Assembly: GCA_021234155.1 (NCBI GenBank)
Contig: JAJEKV010000241.1
Location: 548,469 to 612,468, forward strand
Direction: 5' to 3'
DNA: 64,000 nucleotides
Source: Isoetes taiwanensis
Lineage: Eukaryota > Streptophyta > Lycopodiopsida > Isoetales > Isoetaceae
Shown here: positions 23,718 to 36,609 of the stretch, piece after piece
Layout: each line of letters opens with the position of its first letter
Position numbering within the stretch: the stretch's first letter is position 1
Notes under the pieces: generated by a model
Seen by the model: only the letters and a program-made list of their open reading frames with translations
What the model was told of the DNA's origin: nothing
Databases searched by the model: none
Translations under genes and position numbers: made by a program

Positions 23718-25330
23718 ATGCATAGGGGCAGACACCATCGTCAAATTGGGATGATATTGAAGGTTTGTGTGCCTTCAGATATTCTAAGTTTTAACACTAT
23801 TTCACGAAAATCCTTTGCAAATTGCAAACTTTCTCTAAAGTGGGAGCATAAGTGGCCCTCGTCAAATTGGGATGATATTGAAGTTTGGGATGACATACTA
23901 CAAAATTGTTTTATATTCTTCCGCAAGTTTCAATATATCAGCAAGAAAATTTTGAAGGTAGAATCTAAGGTATCACTATCACTATCTAAGGAGAAGAAAC
24001 TATTTTTGAAACGCTACAGGGGCGCTTTATTGTTATTCAGGTTCGTTGAAATTGCAAGTGCATTACATAAGCTAGATATTTATGAGAAGGCATCAATTTT
24101 TTGTTACCACTTCCATAGAGATTTATTATCCTGTCTGGTAAGTTTTCTCCAGCTAAGATAATTGTTTGCTGATGCAGAAATGTATGAGTGAGTACATGGC
24201 TATACCACAAATCTGAGTTTGATATTCATGATATCAAGTTTCCACTATCAAGTTTTGCAATCTGAAAAAACATCAAAATATATTTATTTGAATAATAACT
24301 TAATTACTGTTGCATGTCCAGTTTAGCTGAATTTTGGATTCCTTTATTTCAGCCATTTCTAAAGGGGAATCTAAGGTATCACTATTTATAAGTCAAGCGT
24401 CTTTCCTACCAAAATCTGAGCGTATTTTTTCGACAAGAGGAATCGTCTTAGATGGCTCCTCCATATCGTACGGGTTTTCTCGTCACCCTAAAATGTGGGT
24501 GGTATATGTTCATATAATGAAGGTGGATCCTCCACTAGCTGCATTCGCATTATATTGCCGGCATTTACAAGTTAAGCAACAATGTTGATAGTAGGAAGCA
24601 ACGTCTATTGTGGTATTTGGTATATAAAACAACAGCAGCAGTAACATGTGGCAGAAGCAGTGATAGCAAGTCATAAAATGAGCAAAGATAGTAGTCACAT
24701 GAGTACTAGGAGCCTATGAATGGAGATGAAGCTTAGAAAATGTCTACAAATTTTTTTGTTGGGGATGAGATGTACACTTTACTATGTATCAAATTAACAA
24801 CTCAATTATATGTTACCATGTATCAAACTAACAACTCAACTACATACTAGCTTACGATATTAGACTCTTGCTATAACGGAGATGGATCAAGCCAAGACAA
24901 AATCTGCATGCAAAGAGGTTGCTTTCAGCTTTACAACCTATTAGATAGACCAACATAAACAAGAACTATGATGTATTTTTTCTCCTTATTCGCAGATGAA
25001 CATGAAAATGCATCTTTGCAAAGACCAAGAATTGATTCAATACTAAAGACATAGAATCACAAAATCTTCAGAAATCTCAGCTCTAAGACAATCTTAGTCA
25101 CTTGCCCTTTATTTCTAAACTATAAAATGTAAAAATATTTTAACAAATCTTGATAGAAATCTTGATAGAATGTAGAAAATATTTACGGAGACCCTGTTAG
25201 GAGGATCTTGGAGGATATCTGTTAAAGGGAATGTCGACCGACCCAACTTCCACTTTGAGATTTTTCTGACTCCATATTCTATTTTACACATGGCAATTGC
25301 AAACATGTGTTTTCAACCACTTAGGAATGT
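23718..25330. other. No recognised gene; unsupported 147-residue frame
   Basis: The plus frame at 23,718-24,161 is open, but its only feature is a repeated CGTCAAATTGGGATGATATT (23,740 and 23,859). I do not recognise a family and see no supporting context. Confidence 0.2.
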
Positions 25331-25340
25331 CTCAAATAAC

Positions 25341-25690
25341 CATGTGGAGTCCAAAAGAATTACCAATGCTTCTAATTGCTAGACAACCTTCTAACTGGTT
25401 GGGTGATGAAATAATTAGTGTTTTAACAAGGAAATTACGAGTGGAATCTGCAATGCAGCACACAGATTCCCCATCAAACACATCCATCGTGAAAGGCTCA
25501 CATTGTCTGATTGTATTTAAATTTAGCATTCTGATAGACAAATACTCCACGCATTTGTTCTGCAATCAGTGAAAGCTGGGACAAAAGTATCAATTACTGG
25601 CCATGTGGAGTTCAAGAGAATCTTCTATTTGGCTAAGGGATGATATAATTAGTGTTTTAACAAGAGAAGTATGAGTGGAATCTGCAAGAT
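25341..25690 (+). repeat. Local direct repeat D6, both copies
   Basis: 25,341-25,460 and 25,602-25,690 share CATGTGGAGT, AATAATTAGTGTTTTAACAA and GAGTGGAATCTGCAA, with a deletion in the second copy. Confidence 0.75.
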
Positions 25691-25799
25691 GTTCATTGAA
25701 CATACTCCCATTTGTAAGATAAGACAATTGCGATAATTGAGGAAGCAAAATCTCAAACACGATGTGGATTAAAAAGACTAATGAATCCACTGTATCTCA

Positions 25800-26935
25800 A
25801 AGTATATGGCAATGTTTTGCACTATAATATTGGATACCGATCTATTTGGCGTTTGGGAACAATTCAGAGAGTTGCCGGGGAAAAAACCCTCCATGCAATA
25901 TTTATGTCAACGAAACTTAGTTCACTATTAGATGCCATGTGAGATATCATTGTGATTAGGGATGCAACTTGGTATTTGAGAGTGGCATGAAAGTAGAAAA
26001 AACATTTCTGCCATTCATTTTAATGGATGATTCTATGTGCCTTAAGTTTTGAGTGATGCAAATCCACATTGTTTATTATAAAGTGGTAACGTTAGCAATT
26101 CAAGGTTCAAGTATATTTGCTATATGATTTGCAAAGGTTAGTGAGGAGTACTCATATGAAAATATGTATAAATGTAATGTGAGATGGTGAGTTTGATCGA
26201 TAACTTTAAGGTTAGTTGGAACTGCTAATTAAGTGGGAAGGATTTTTACAGAGTTGCAAAGTGTGCACCTAGATGGTTATCTGCGGATAACTTTGTCTGC
26301 CTAGAACCCGTTCATTCTTTTTATTACTCTATGTGGATTTGCATTTTGACTGTTCGACCCTAGATTACAGGGTGCCAGCATATCCTTTTTTTTTTTTCAA
26401 TTTTATAGCTCTAGCTGGTATTTTTACGCTTGCAAGTCATGATTGACCTTGCCATGTTACAAACGATTTGATTACTATTCATGGACACAAAAATGCATTG
26501 AAAGCTTATCTTCATGAAACTTCAACTTTCCAAGTTGCAAGTGAGGACTCAATTGTTGTTTCAATCAAAGAGATTCTTTTATTTGATTTAGATTCACTTA
26601 ATTTGTATTTTTATAGGCTGATGATTGTCTAATTTCTTATTTGTAGGAATATAAGATCTCACATAATGGTTCTCCCCATTTTCGTTTGTTGGTTTGCGTT
26701 CCTACTTGGATATCAGGTGAAAATACACCTTCAATCCCACAATTTAGAGGATTTATCATTCTTTTGTTTTTACTATTCGTAGCCATATGCTAGTTGTACT
26801 CTTTTCTTGCAGATGTTTAGCATAGAGTTTTGATCTCTGAAAGGAAAAACATTCAATGTAGCATAAATGGTAATTTTGCGAGTCGTAAGTTTGTTTCTAT
26901 ATTTTCTTTTGTGTTAATGATCTTTGGATAAAGTT
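25800..26935. other. No recognised gene
   Basis: Anonymous AT-rich sequence without element ends or coding blocks that I can support. Confidence 0.3.
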
Positions 26936-27536
26936 GTGGAGGTAATGAGCCCTAAGGTTAATTTTGTTTGGGTTCATGATTGCCATCTCTAAATTCTTTT
27001 AACATTTCATAGGAAGAGACCAAATAGAATCCGGCTTTAGTCCTTTTTGCATAGTGATTTCCCATAATTTACAAGTATTCTTATTTGATTCTATCAAAGA
27101 CATCACAGTGGACATACGACTAATTTAGAATGCCCACGGGAAATGCATAGTTCAGTGTTCAGACTTAGAGAAGGTATCTCTACATATTAACTTCAAAATC
27201 CTCTTTCGCATCCAATCACCTCTCTTCCGTAGTATGATTTATGGAAGTAATTAGTGTTGAGGTTAACTTTGTTTGGGTTCATGATTACCATCTACAAATG
27301 CTTTTAGCATTTCATAATAAGAGACTAAATGAAATCAGCCTTGAGTCCTTTTTGCATAGTCCTTTCCCATAATTTAGAATTATTCTTATTTGATTCTATC
27401 AAAGATATCACAGTACACATACGATTAAATTAGATTGCCCAAGGGAAATGCATAGTTCAATGTTCAGACTTGGAGAATCTATCTCTACATATAAATTCGA
27501 AATCCTCTTTCGCGTCCAATCATCTCTCTTCCATAT
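26936..27536 (+). repeat. Near-tandem duplication D5, two copies of about 295 bp
   Basis: 26,936-27,230 and 27,240-27,536 align end to end with roughly 85 percent identity (shared TTTGTTTGGGTTCATGATT, TTATTTGATTCTATCAAAGA, GGGAAATGCATAGTTCA). No terminal repeat or target duplication marks it as a transposon. Confidence 0.85.
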
Positions 27537-27539
27537 TAG

Positions 27540-29130
27540 CTGTACCAATGATGAGCTATAACATGCTTTCGTTGCCAGCAATGTCAATGCCAGGACTGCC
27601 AATGCTTTCGTTGCTTAGGGTGTTTCCCGCTAGGGCTCGGAGAGCCGATACATATGGAGGGACAGGCGTTAGAAGGTGCTTTGTTTTAGGTTCTAGGTTT
27701 CTCTTATGCTCAAGATTGTTTGTGTTTGTTGGTTTTAGTTCTCTGCAGATACAACGTTGGGCTTCACTATGATACTATCACTATGTGTTTAGATATTTTA
27801 TTGCCGTATAAAACCACAACGAAATTGCCATGTTAATGGAATATGCCAAGATGCAGGAGGTGTATGTACGTATTGGGTACCGTTGTGTAGCTCTGCATGT
27901 GTTAAGTAGATGTGATTGGAATGCAGTTATTATAATGTTATTGAAGAAGAGGGACAACTCAATGTAGCTAGAGATTACTTATGATTAGGCCTTAAGTTTT
28001 TTATTTATTTTTATTTAACTGCTATTATCCATGTTGTAGAATTGGCATTGTCATGCACTTTGTTTGCCAAGCTTCATTCCGATTGTTATTTGAGATTGCA
28101 TTCTCAATTTAATGTTTGAATTTTTTTGTGGGTTGTTTAGGTATTTATATCCCATTTTGCTCAGATTAAACTCCATTTTGTCTTAATTTTAATCCATGCA
28201 CGTTTTGCTAGTGATTAGAGTTAAGTGAATTAGGATTATCAACTAGGGTTTATGCTTCATGGGATTTAAGATTGAGTGTTCAATGGTAAAGAAAAGGAAA
28301 TACGAAGCAAAAGTAATAACTCATGCATTAAGCTATAGCATACAAATAGAGTTTATATCGTATATTTCTAACCCTCACACTCATGACGAGCATTTGAACA
28401 ATAAATCCCAATCAAATTACCAATTATCAATTCCAATTATTATCAAACATGAAATGTACATATTTTATTTTTCTCCTTCATATGTACCTCTAAACTTTGT
28501 AGGAATTAGGGTGTAGGTAATCTACGACAATGTCAAAGGAATGTTGCATACTCCTGTGGAATCCCTATAGGAGTCTAGGAATAGGAAATCCTAATAAAGT
28601 TTCACGAAGTCGTAGATCTAATCCCTATGATTAGTGGCTCGTCCTAAAGACGCTGTTGATGTGAAGCTTTCCAAGAAGCTTTCAACATGACATCTCTTAC
28701 AGTTTAAGAGAATTTACAAATCTTCATTGGATTCAGTAATTGAGTCTGACTTAGGTAACATCTATCAAAGTTTAGTAAAGTTCCAGCAATGCAATTTCAT
28801 TTCATGTACGCAACTTGGTTGAACTATAATATGATTGCTTACCACTATATTATTACTTCTTGATTGTTGCTTTTTTATCATCATACTCTTTATCAAAATC
28901 TCAATAAATATAAACCTAACACAATACACAATCGATCTCATACAGTCCCTAAATAACAAGGGACTTGTATAATTGTATAAGTTATATATACAGGCTTATA
29001 ATTATGTGATACGTAATTAATGGGAAGTTGATCCTTTCAATAAAGTTAAGTTTCTATATTCATGCTGTGAGTTTTTGCAGGGCTGTTGCATGTTCGTCAC
29101 CTTAGTTTAATGCCGAGGACAACATTATCT
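27540..29130. other. No recognised gene
   Basis: Anonymous sequence. Its right end runs into a polypurine tract and LTR, so the last part may be the 3' internal region of a Ty3/gypsy element too decayed to read. Confidence 0.3.
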
Positions 29131-29145
29131 TAAGGGGGGAGAATG

Positions 29146-30640
29146 TGACGTTCCCCTGAAATATACGCTATAAATACATATATTTCTGGGCCACATCACT
29201 GTACAAGTCTACTTTATTAGCCTTATACAACACAGTAGGTGGAAAAGGGAGCATGACTAAGTTATTCATATAACTTAGCCAACCTTACGCATAGGGCCAT
29301 TTCCACATGGCCTCACCCTATTGGGCACCCGCCACATGGAAGCACTCCATTGGAGCCACGCGGCAGTGACATGGAACCCTAACCTATAAATGGCCAAACA
29401 CTAACCCTAGGCTATTTTTCTAGCTCCAACACTTGTTCGTGCTCGAAACTCCATTTCGAGAACCATCTGCTGTGGCATAGCATAGCACAGCAGCCCCAGA
29501 ATGCACGCGCATCAGTAGGAGTGGGAGCTACTTCGAACCTCTTGAAGGCCGTGGAGACGCCGGGAGCAAGAGGGAGTGCCTCAGAAGCAGTTATTTGGAT
29601 TAGAGTCCTTTGTAAATCATCTGGGAGTTAGAATTCCAGATGAGTTAGCACTTCGTATCTCTAGTAGAGCCATTCTAGAACCCTCAGTCTAGATTTTGAA
29701 CCTAATCAATGAACCCTAACTGTAAGTTAGATGCATGTGATTAGGATTAGATGTTATTCTCATAATTTATCATATTATGTGGATATGATGTTGGTTGCTC
29801 ATGTTTGCTCCTCTTGATTGGGAAAAGGGGTAGAGACCTAGTAGCCATTATTTAGATGATGCTCCTAGTTTAGATTCCTTAGTTCCTATTAGATGCGGCC
29901 TGTGCATAGGAACCCACCGGGCTACGGGGGGCTATGATGTGACTTAGCACCATACAACGGGGCTAGTGGCAAAATGTGGGAGGTCCCTGCTGAGCGTGGC
30001 TACTGGGAACCCATAGCGGGATCGGCCTTCGGTCAATTCGAGTGGGCTAGGTATGGGTCCGACACCTCCTAGGGCAATGGTGTCGCCCTGCCTCTCAAGA
30101 GTTATAGGTGTCGGCCTGGCTCTTGTTTTGGAGGGGTTCAGTCGGGTACGAATCGTGTGTCGCCACGATTCTCTAGCCACCCGTGGAGCCACTAGACCTC
30201 GGGAAGGGGAGATGCAACCCTTCCTGTCTCATTGAACTAAAGAGATGTAATTCAGAGTAGTCTCGATAGGTGATGCCATGAGATTGCATATCCGGCAGGC
30301 TATAGTCATGCCAGAGCCCGATTTAGCCCGTTTCCATAGTATGCACAGGAGGGGCGGATGCAGTGGTCAACCCTGGCCATCGTCTATAGCTAGCCCCGCC
30401 ATTGTTATATCCCAGTCTGCTCTATCTTGAGGCCTAGCCGTCAGTCTACCTCCCTTATGAGTCTGAGCCTGGGTAGGAGCTATTCTGTTTTATGATATAT
30501 TATTGTCTATGTTGGATCTATGGATGGATAGATGGTATTACCCTTTGAGGTAGTTGATTGTATTGTTATTGCTAGTGCTGATGTTTATGTTTATGCTTCC
30601 GTTGTTATAGGAGCCCATAGGGGAAGGGCGCGCAAGACAC
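29146..30640 (+). repeat. Ty3/gypsy-type LTR remnant 1 with upstream polypurine tract
   Basis: A polypurine tract (AAGGGGGGAGAA, 29,133-29,144) is followed at once by TGTGACGTTCCCCTG, the TG start of a 3' LTR. About 240 bp inside is a TATA-like CCTATAAATGG (29,384). Blocks such as GCGGCCTGTGCATAGGA, TATGGGTCCGACACCTCCTA and GGGGAGATGCAACCC recur in related form at 32,430-32,680. The right end is approximate. The rest of the element to the left is not recognisable. Confidence 0.65.
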
Positions 30641-31889
30641 CTTTGTGTCCCCTTCCTGCACCATGGTCATCCCAGGTGCAGGATAGACGGAGGGCCCATG
30701 CAGTAGGTGTGTTGGATAGGGGATTTCCTGCGAGATGTACGATGGAGCATCGTATATTTAGTGGGGAGCATCACACTTTGCAAGATCATGGTCAGAGAGA
30801 ACTGGATGTACATGCATCGGGACTCCATATCGAATAAGAACACCATTTGCATCCACGAAAGGAATAATGTGATTAGGGCCTAGACTCTTTGAGAGGTTAT
30901 CTCAGTGTGCTACATCGGTTGAGAAGTAATGCATTTCTTTGGAAATAAAATTCAAGTCAGCAAAGTCACCAAATTTGAAGACCTTAAAAGAATCAAGATG
31001 AAAAGAATCTAACTGAGCAAGAAGATTGCTTCTTTAGGTCGAGGAAAGGAGCATAAACTTGTGAAGCAATATGAGCAAGTCTGGTTTTTATAATAATCAA
31101 GCTTTTAGGATTTTTAGTGATTTGAAAAAATGGACACAGGAAAAAGCATAAAGGAGGAAAAATTTGAAGGAAATGGGCAAGAAATGCAGAAAAATAAGAG
31201 ACTAATTAGAATACAAACTAGATTGGTAGAAAGACCAAAAATTTGCCATAAATTCGTATTGTTAGTTGAATTTCCAACTACAACAACAACAACAAGAAAA
31301 TAGTTGCTGCTACTTTCGAATTCCCTCAGAATTGGTACGTTGTAGACGTTAATATAATTTTATAATGTGAATTGTTGCTGCTGGTCCCTGAAGTTGTCTG
31401 ATTGAATTGGGCGCTAAACTGGACATCCACGAGCAATATGACCAGCTCCTCCATACTAGAGGCAACGATTAGCCTCCTGCAGGTGCTGCTTCTCGACCGT
31501 CGACAAGGGGCCTCGAACTGCATGTTCGATCTGCATATGTGACGTTCCAGCATAATATGTGACACGTTACTAGTACATGTCGACTACAACGATATGTACA
31601 TAGTGGCTGTAAAGGGTTGTCCCATGGGGCACAACCATTAGAACCCCCCCCCCCCCCCCCACCCCTCCCCTTTCTTTCTTTTTTGATTGAAAATATTGTA
31701 TTGTATTTATTTTTGAGAGATAAACAAAAAGAACAACTCTTTGAAGGGGAGTTTATGACCCTTTTCAGCCTAAATAGTTATGAAATTTTAAGGCTACTGA
31801 GAATGACTCAAGTAGAGAAGGAAACTCAAAAGAGTCTGATTTTCGGCTCCTTATCAAAACAGCAACATGTGAATATAATCTATATTGCC
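30641..31889. other. Between LTR remnants; poly-C tract, no gene
   Basis: An uninterrupted C run of about 18 lies at 31,641-31,660. A minus-strand frame around 30,840-31,090 may be retroelement debris but shows no decisive motif. Confidence 0.3.
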
Positions 31890-32870
31890 GTGTGGCAATA
31901 CCCTATATGAGCCATATGACCCATTAGACCCTAGCCCTAAAACGTGGGCATAAAGAGGCAGGAACTCTAAAAGTGTCCCTTTTTGGATTCCAACTTCAGG
32001 AGCGTGTATTTCCCAAGTGCCTGACTCATTCCTACCTCCCAACAACAGTGAAGCTCGCTTTCCGAAGTCTCTTCTCGAATCTCGAGCATCCCAGCAGATC
32101 CCGGCAGCATGGATGCCTCCAAGGGATGGAGCCAGTCAAGAACCCAGTGAGTGGCCAGTCTGATAGTCAGTGCATGCTTCCCGACAGGCATTAGGCCATA
32201 TTTTCATCTGTTCTTAGCTGTAGATGACCCTAGAACCAAAGAACCTTAGTCAATGACGAAGGAACCTAACCATGTATGATTAAAGTAGATAGATTGGATC
32301 TTTATTCTATTATTTCAGTTTATTGAATGATATTGTACTACTCTGTGCACACTTCTTGTGTATTAGGAAGGGCGGAAGAGACCCAACACCTTCTTAGAAG
32401 ATGATTCTAGATTGCCTTCATTAATTCTCAATTAATGCGACCTGTGCATAGGAGCCCGTCTAGTTGTGGGTGGCGGGATACTTCAGGAACGTTGTGGGCT
32501 AGGTCTAATAGCTTGCAACTACGTGTGGGCAAGGTATGGGCTTGACACCTCCTGGGCTATTCAAGTCGTGTACGGGCATGGGAAACCATGGCCCTCTAGC
32601 TAGCCTATAGTTGGCATGGACCTTCTAGAGGAGAGTACTCTCCTCCTGCCTCATCGGGACTGGGGAGATGCAACCCAAGTGTAGCCCCCTTGGCTATGCC
32701 CTTGGCAGGCTACGGTCAAGCGCCAATACCTATCAGCCTATCTATAAAGTATGCATTTTGTGTGCCAAGGTTAAACACACTAACCTAGCCAGAGCCTTTG
32801 CAAGTTTTGACAAGATACCCATAAGCAGTTGTCGCATGTCATCTGTCGGCTGTTGTTGCCTCTAATTTCA
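31890..32870 (+). repeat. Ty3/gypsy-type LTR remnant 2
   Basis: Shares an ordered series of blocks with LTR remnant 1: GCGACCTGTGCATAGGAGCC, GGTATGGGCTTGACACCTCC, GGGGAGATGCAACCC and GGCAGGCTACGGTCA. They are strongly diverged, so this is an old relative and not its sister LTR. Ends are not definable. Confidence 0.55.
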
Positions 32871-35800
32871 TTCGAGAATAGTAGCAAAAGCCCATCATCT
32901 ATTTTTAGACAAAAATACTAGTTATGCTTAGCTCCTATTATATCTCTAAAAATATCATAGGTCCTTATAAGCTTCAATAAGCTACAAGATAATAATATCT
33001 TAACTCCCAATGCTTCATGACACACAAAAACCTCTATTTTTTTATAAAACTTTTTTTTCCAAAAAAAAACTTGCAAAAACCATTTGCCAACGTAATCAAA
33101 GGATTCAATGGTAAGTTTAACTTCCTTGTCTTGTTTACTTTATATTTCTAATTGTCTTAGAATTATAGATACAAGAAATTTATTGCGGCGGCCAAAGCCG
33201 CTACGAACATTTCTCTTTTTCAAATTATTATGAAGAAGGCCAGAGTCGAAGGTACATCCCCAAGTTTCTTTGAACTTTTGAGATTCCCTCTAACTCGTGC
33301 AAATGTGATAGGGTTATTGATCCTCTAATATTTCTCCTGTGCATCATCTATTTCCTACATGAATAGTTGTATCTATTGTCAATAATAAAGTATAGAAGTT
33401 ATATTGATGTTTAATGAAGATTGTTGATTGTGTATTCCAAACCAGTGAGGTTGCACCCACTTTAATATCCAATATGTGTCTGGTCTAGCAAAAGAATCCC
33501 AAAAAGCATATATTCTTGCTAAGTGCGGGATCAGATCTGGAGCCAAAGCTTGGGGTACGCCTTGAACATATCACTCTATTGAACGAATATGCGACTAGGG
33601 ATCGGGCCCATTTACTTCTTGGATCAAAAACTACTTTGAGTTGGACTTTATATAAAAAAAGGGAATCCAGCTATATAGGCACAGAGCGCGCTTTATGTAC
33701 CCTACTTCTAAACAAGAATGTTGAATAACAAAATGTTTAAAGGTAGGTGCCAGATTATTTCTATATTTTTTTGGGGGTGTTTGTCCTGTTAGTGTATATA
33801 ATTGGGTGACCTTTGTGGCTAATGTTTAATTAATTGCATCTTAACATCGAATTTCTTGCAAGATCTAGCTTGAGATCCACCTGACCTTTGATAACATATT
33901 TGCAAACAAAACAGCACGCAAAATTCGCTCGATTTTTGTGGGTGAAGTTGCTTGTTTTCTCTGGTCCAATATTATTATTGTACTAAGGAAAGAGCATGCG
34001 TATAACGTTTAAAAAACAACAAACTGCCAGGGGGTCATGAATATCCATAAAGACCCATACGGTTTATACCATGCATGGCCCAAGAAAGGCATGCGAGATG
34101 AAAAGGGTTGTAGTGCTTTTGGTAGTAGCGCCATAGGGGGAGCATGGAGTAGAAGGCAGTAGTCTCAAGAAAAGTATCTAACACCCCACCGTATCCAGTA
34201 CTAAAAACAATTACTGGCTCCTCCCACCTCAGTAAAAACAATTTTTTGATTCTAGGCATGTGGAGTTGAACCCAGTAATGATGAATTTGTCTCTATATTG
34301 ACGCATAACGTTTTCGATGCTTTAGTAGTGATGCATAACTTAGGGATAAGGCAACATTTTCAATGCTTTGGTACTTAAATTGAAATTATTATTCAATCAC
34401 AACTTTCTCTAGTCCCAAACGCCTCGACACTGTTTCCGCATGAGAATATCACCGACAAAAGTGATATTCTTGTATACGGAATGCATCATTTAAAAAAATC
34501 ATGCGCATTTCGTAATAAATATTATCATTTATGGCATGCCATGTCTAAGTGAACCAATAAAGTTGTAGAAATCGTTGTATTGTTGAGTATCATTCTATAG
34601 GTAGATCATAGAAGGACATCACATATCTAGACAATGATCTGCCAAAGAAGAAGCAGCTTCATATTATGATCAAATAAAATTAGATGATCCTTTGAATTGT
34701 GGTCCCAGAGGTATAATTTGCAACTTATTTCATAAAAATAAAAGAAAGTCAAATTCATCAAGGTTGCACCAACCACGATGTTGTCAAAGATGCATAATGA
34801 AAGTAAAAATGTTGTTGAATTTCTCAAAATACCAGGAAAATGTGTAGAGAAGAATCTTCAAATTCTTCATGCATAAAATATGGAGGTTTGTATAATAAAA
34901 CACAAAAGGCATGTGGTGGGGGCGTATATAGGGTCCCGATATTGGCCGATTCCTCTTCAACAAAAAAGAAAATTGAAAAGAAACAGAGCGCAAGCTCGGC
35001 TATGGAGGACAACCAAGCATCTGGCGTGGCCATGAGCTTGCCATTGAATAGGCAGCGCTGCATTTTCTACGCATTTATTCCTTGTATTTTGCTATTCGAG
35101 CTTTCTAGCCCTTTGTTGCAGATGAAGCCTTGCCCTACGGAGCTTGGTCGGAATCTTGGAGACTCGCATCAACACCACAAATTAAATTATCCTCTGTGAC
35201 CCAGATTTCACTATGAGATTTTGGAGCTAACGAATTTTGCAAGAGTCCGCCCAGGATGATTAGGGATCAGCCTGAAGTCTGTCAGATTTGGCAATAACGA
35301 GTATTACTGGCAGAAAAAGAGAGATACTTTGCAGCACAATAAGTTATGTGTTGAAGAAAAATGGAACAATTGAAAGGGTTGAAGGCCTCCCCAGAAATTG
35401 TCGGATGAGGAGGCAATGCCGAAGATTGCCCAAGGGCATATAGATTATAGAAGATAGCCAAACGTGTCAGCGTCTAAAATTATACGACCTTTTTTTTTCT
35501 CTTTGATTTTTTCCCCCGGACAGACATGACGACGTGGCGGCAAATTAGTAAAAGAATAAAGAGGAAATTCTCAAAGAATCTTGCCTATAGCAATTATATA
35601 GTTTAGATAGATGATACTATGTTTTATGTCTTGAATATAAAATTCTATAAAAATTTAAGCATATATGGAGTGGTTTAACATGTTTCCATCTACAAAAAAT
35701 TCTCCATGAATCTTTTTTTCTAAGTGTTTCACAATGATTATTATAAAAGATAACACTAAAACTATTTTCAAATTTTAAGAATTTGAATGTTTTCCTTTCC

Positions 35801-36600
35801 TATTCCGATCCGTTCATGTTCCTAAATTTAGATCCATGCTCCTGTTCTCGTACTATTCTGGGCAACCATAGTTCCATGTAGGCTTTATTGGCTTTCTGAG
35901 TACCTTCCGCCAAAAGGTCCTGGGATGACGGTCTAGGAGATGAAACATTTCCTTTTGATGCCCCCCGATTTACCTGGCTTGCTTATCCTTGAGGAAAGCA
36001 CAATACTATCTGGCTGCGTGTGGCCATAAAGCAGGATCCGTGATCTGGCGGGGCAAGTATTTGAGTTTCTTACACTCAGCATCAAGCCACTGGTTATGTG
36101 GGAAGGTTGTGGTCTCCAAGACCCGTCGCGGGCGACTTCTCTCAAAGCATCTTTCTGCAGTCATCCTAAGCACGTCAATCAACTGACCGACCTATCTGTT
36201 GCTATGGCGTAGGGGGCTGCAAAATTCATGTCAGGTCATCTGTAAGCATCTGAGTGTAAGCCTCTACATGTGCCCCTAAGGGGGCAAACCCTCGTTCATG
36301 TGGGGTTGTGGCATATTCAAGGTATATGCCATTGTATGCCTAGAATATGCCAATAACTGCTCCAAACCTATTATTGGTTGTAAGTTGTCGGTCGTTTTCG
36401 TTGTTGGGCAGCCACTCTTGAAACCGGCTAACCGGAGATGCCTGCTCTGGACAACCAGATATAACAGTGTGGGATTTAATATATGGCCTTCCCATCTCCC
36501 ATCTAAAGCCCTGCGCCTCTTCTCGAAATTCGCTAGCTTGCATTGGATTCCACTTTGTTGCAGCGCCACAAATCAATAAGCATGGAAGCGGTGCCATATT
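32871..36600. other. Long interval without a recognised gene
   Basis: Open frames at 33,516-33,728, 34,840-35,199 and 35,933-36,186 carry no motif I can name. A TATA-like GTATATAGGG at 34,924 is isolated. Confidence 0.3.
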
Positions 36601-36609
36601 CTTCTAGAC

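Noticed and set aside
33516-33728. 70-codon plus frame, considered as an organelle-derived insert
   Set aside because: I could not match it to any plastid or mitochondrial gene.
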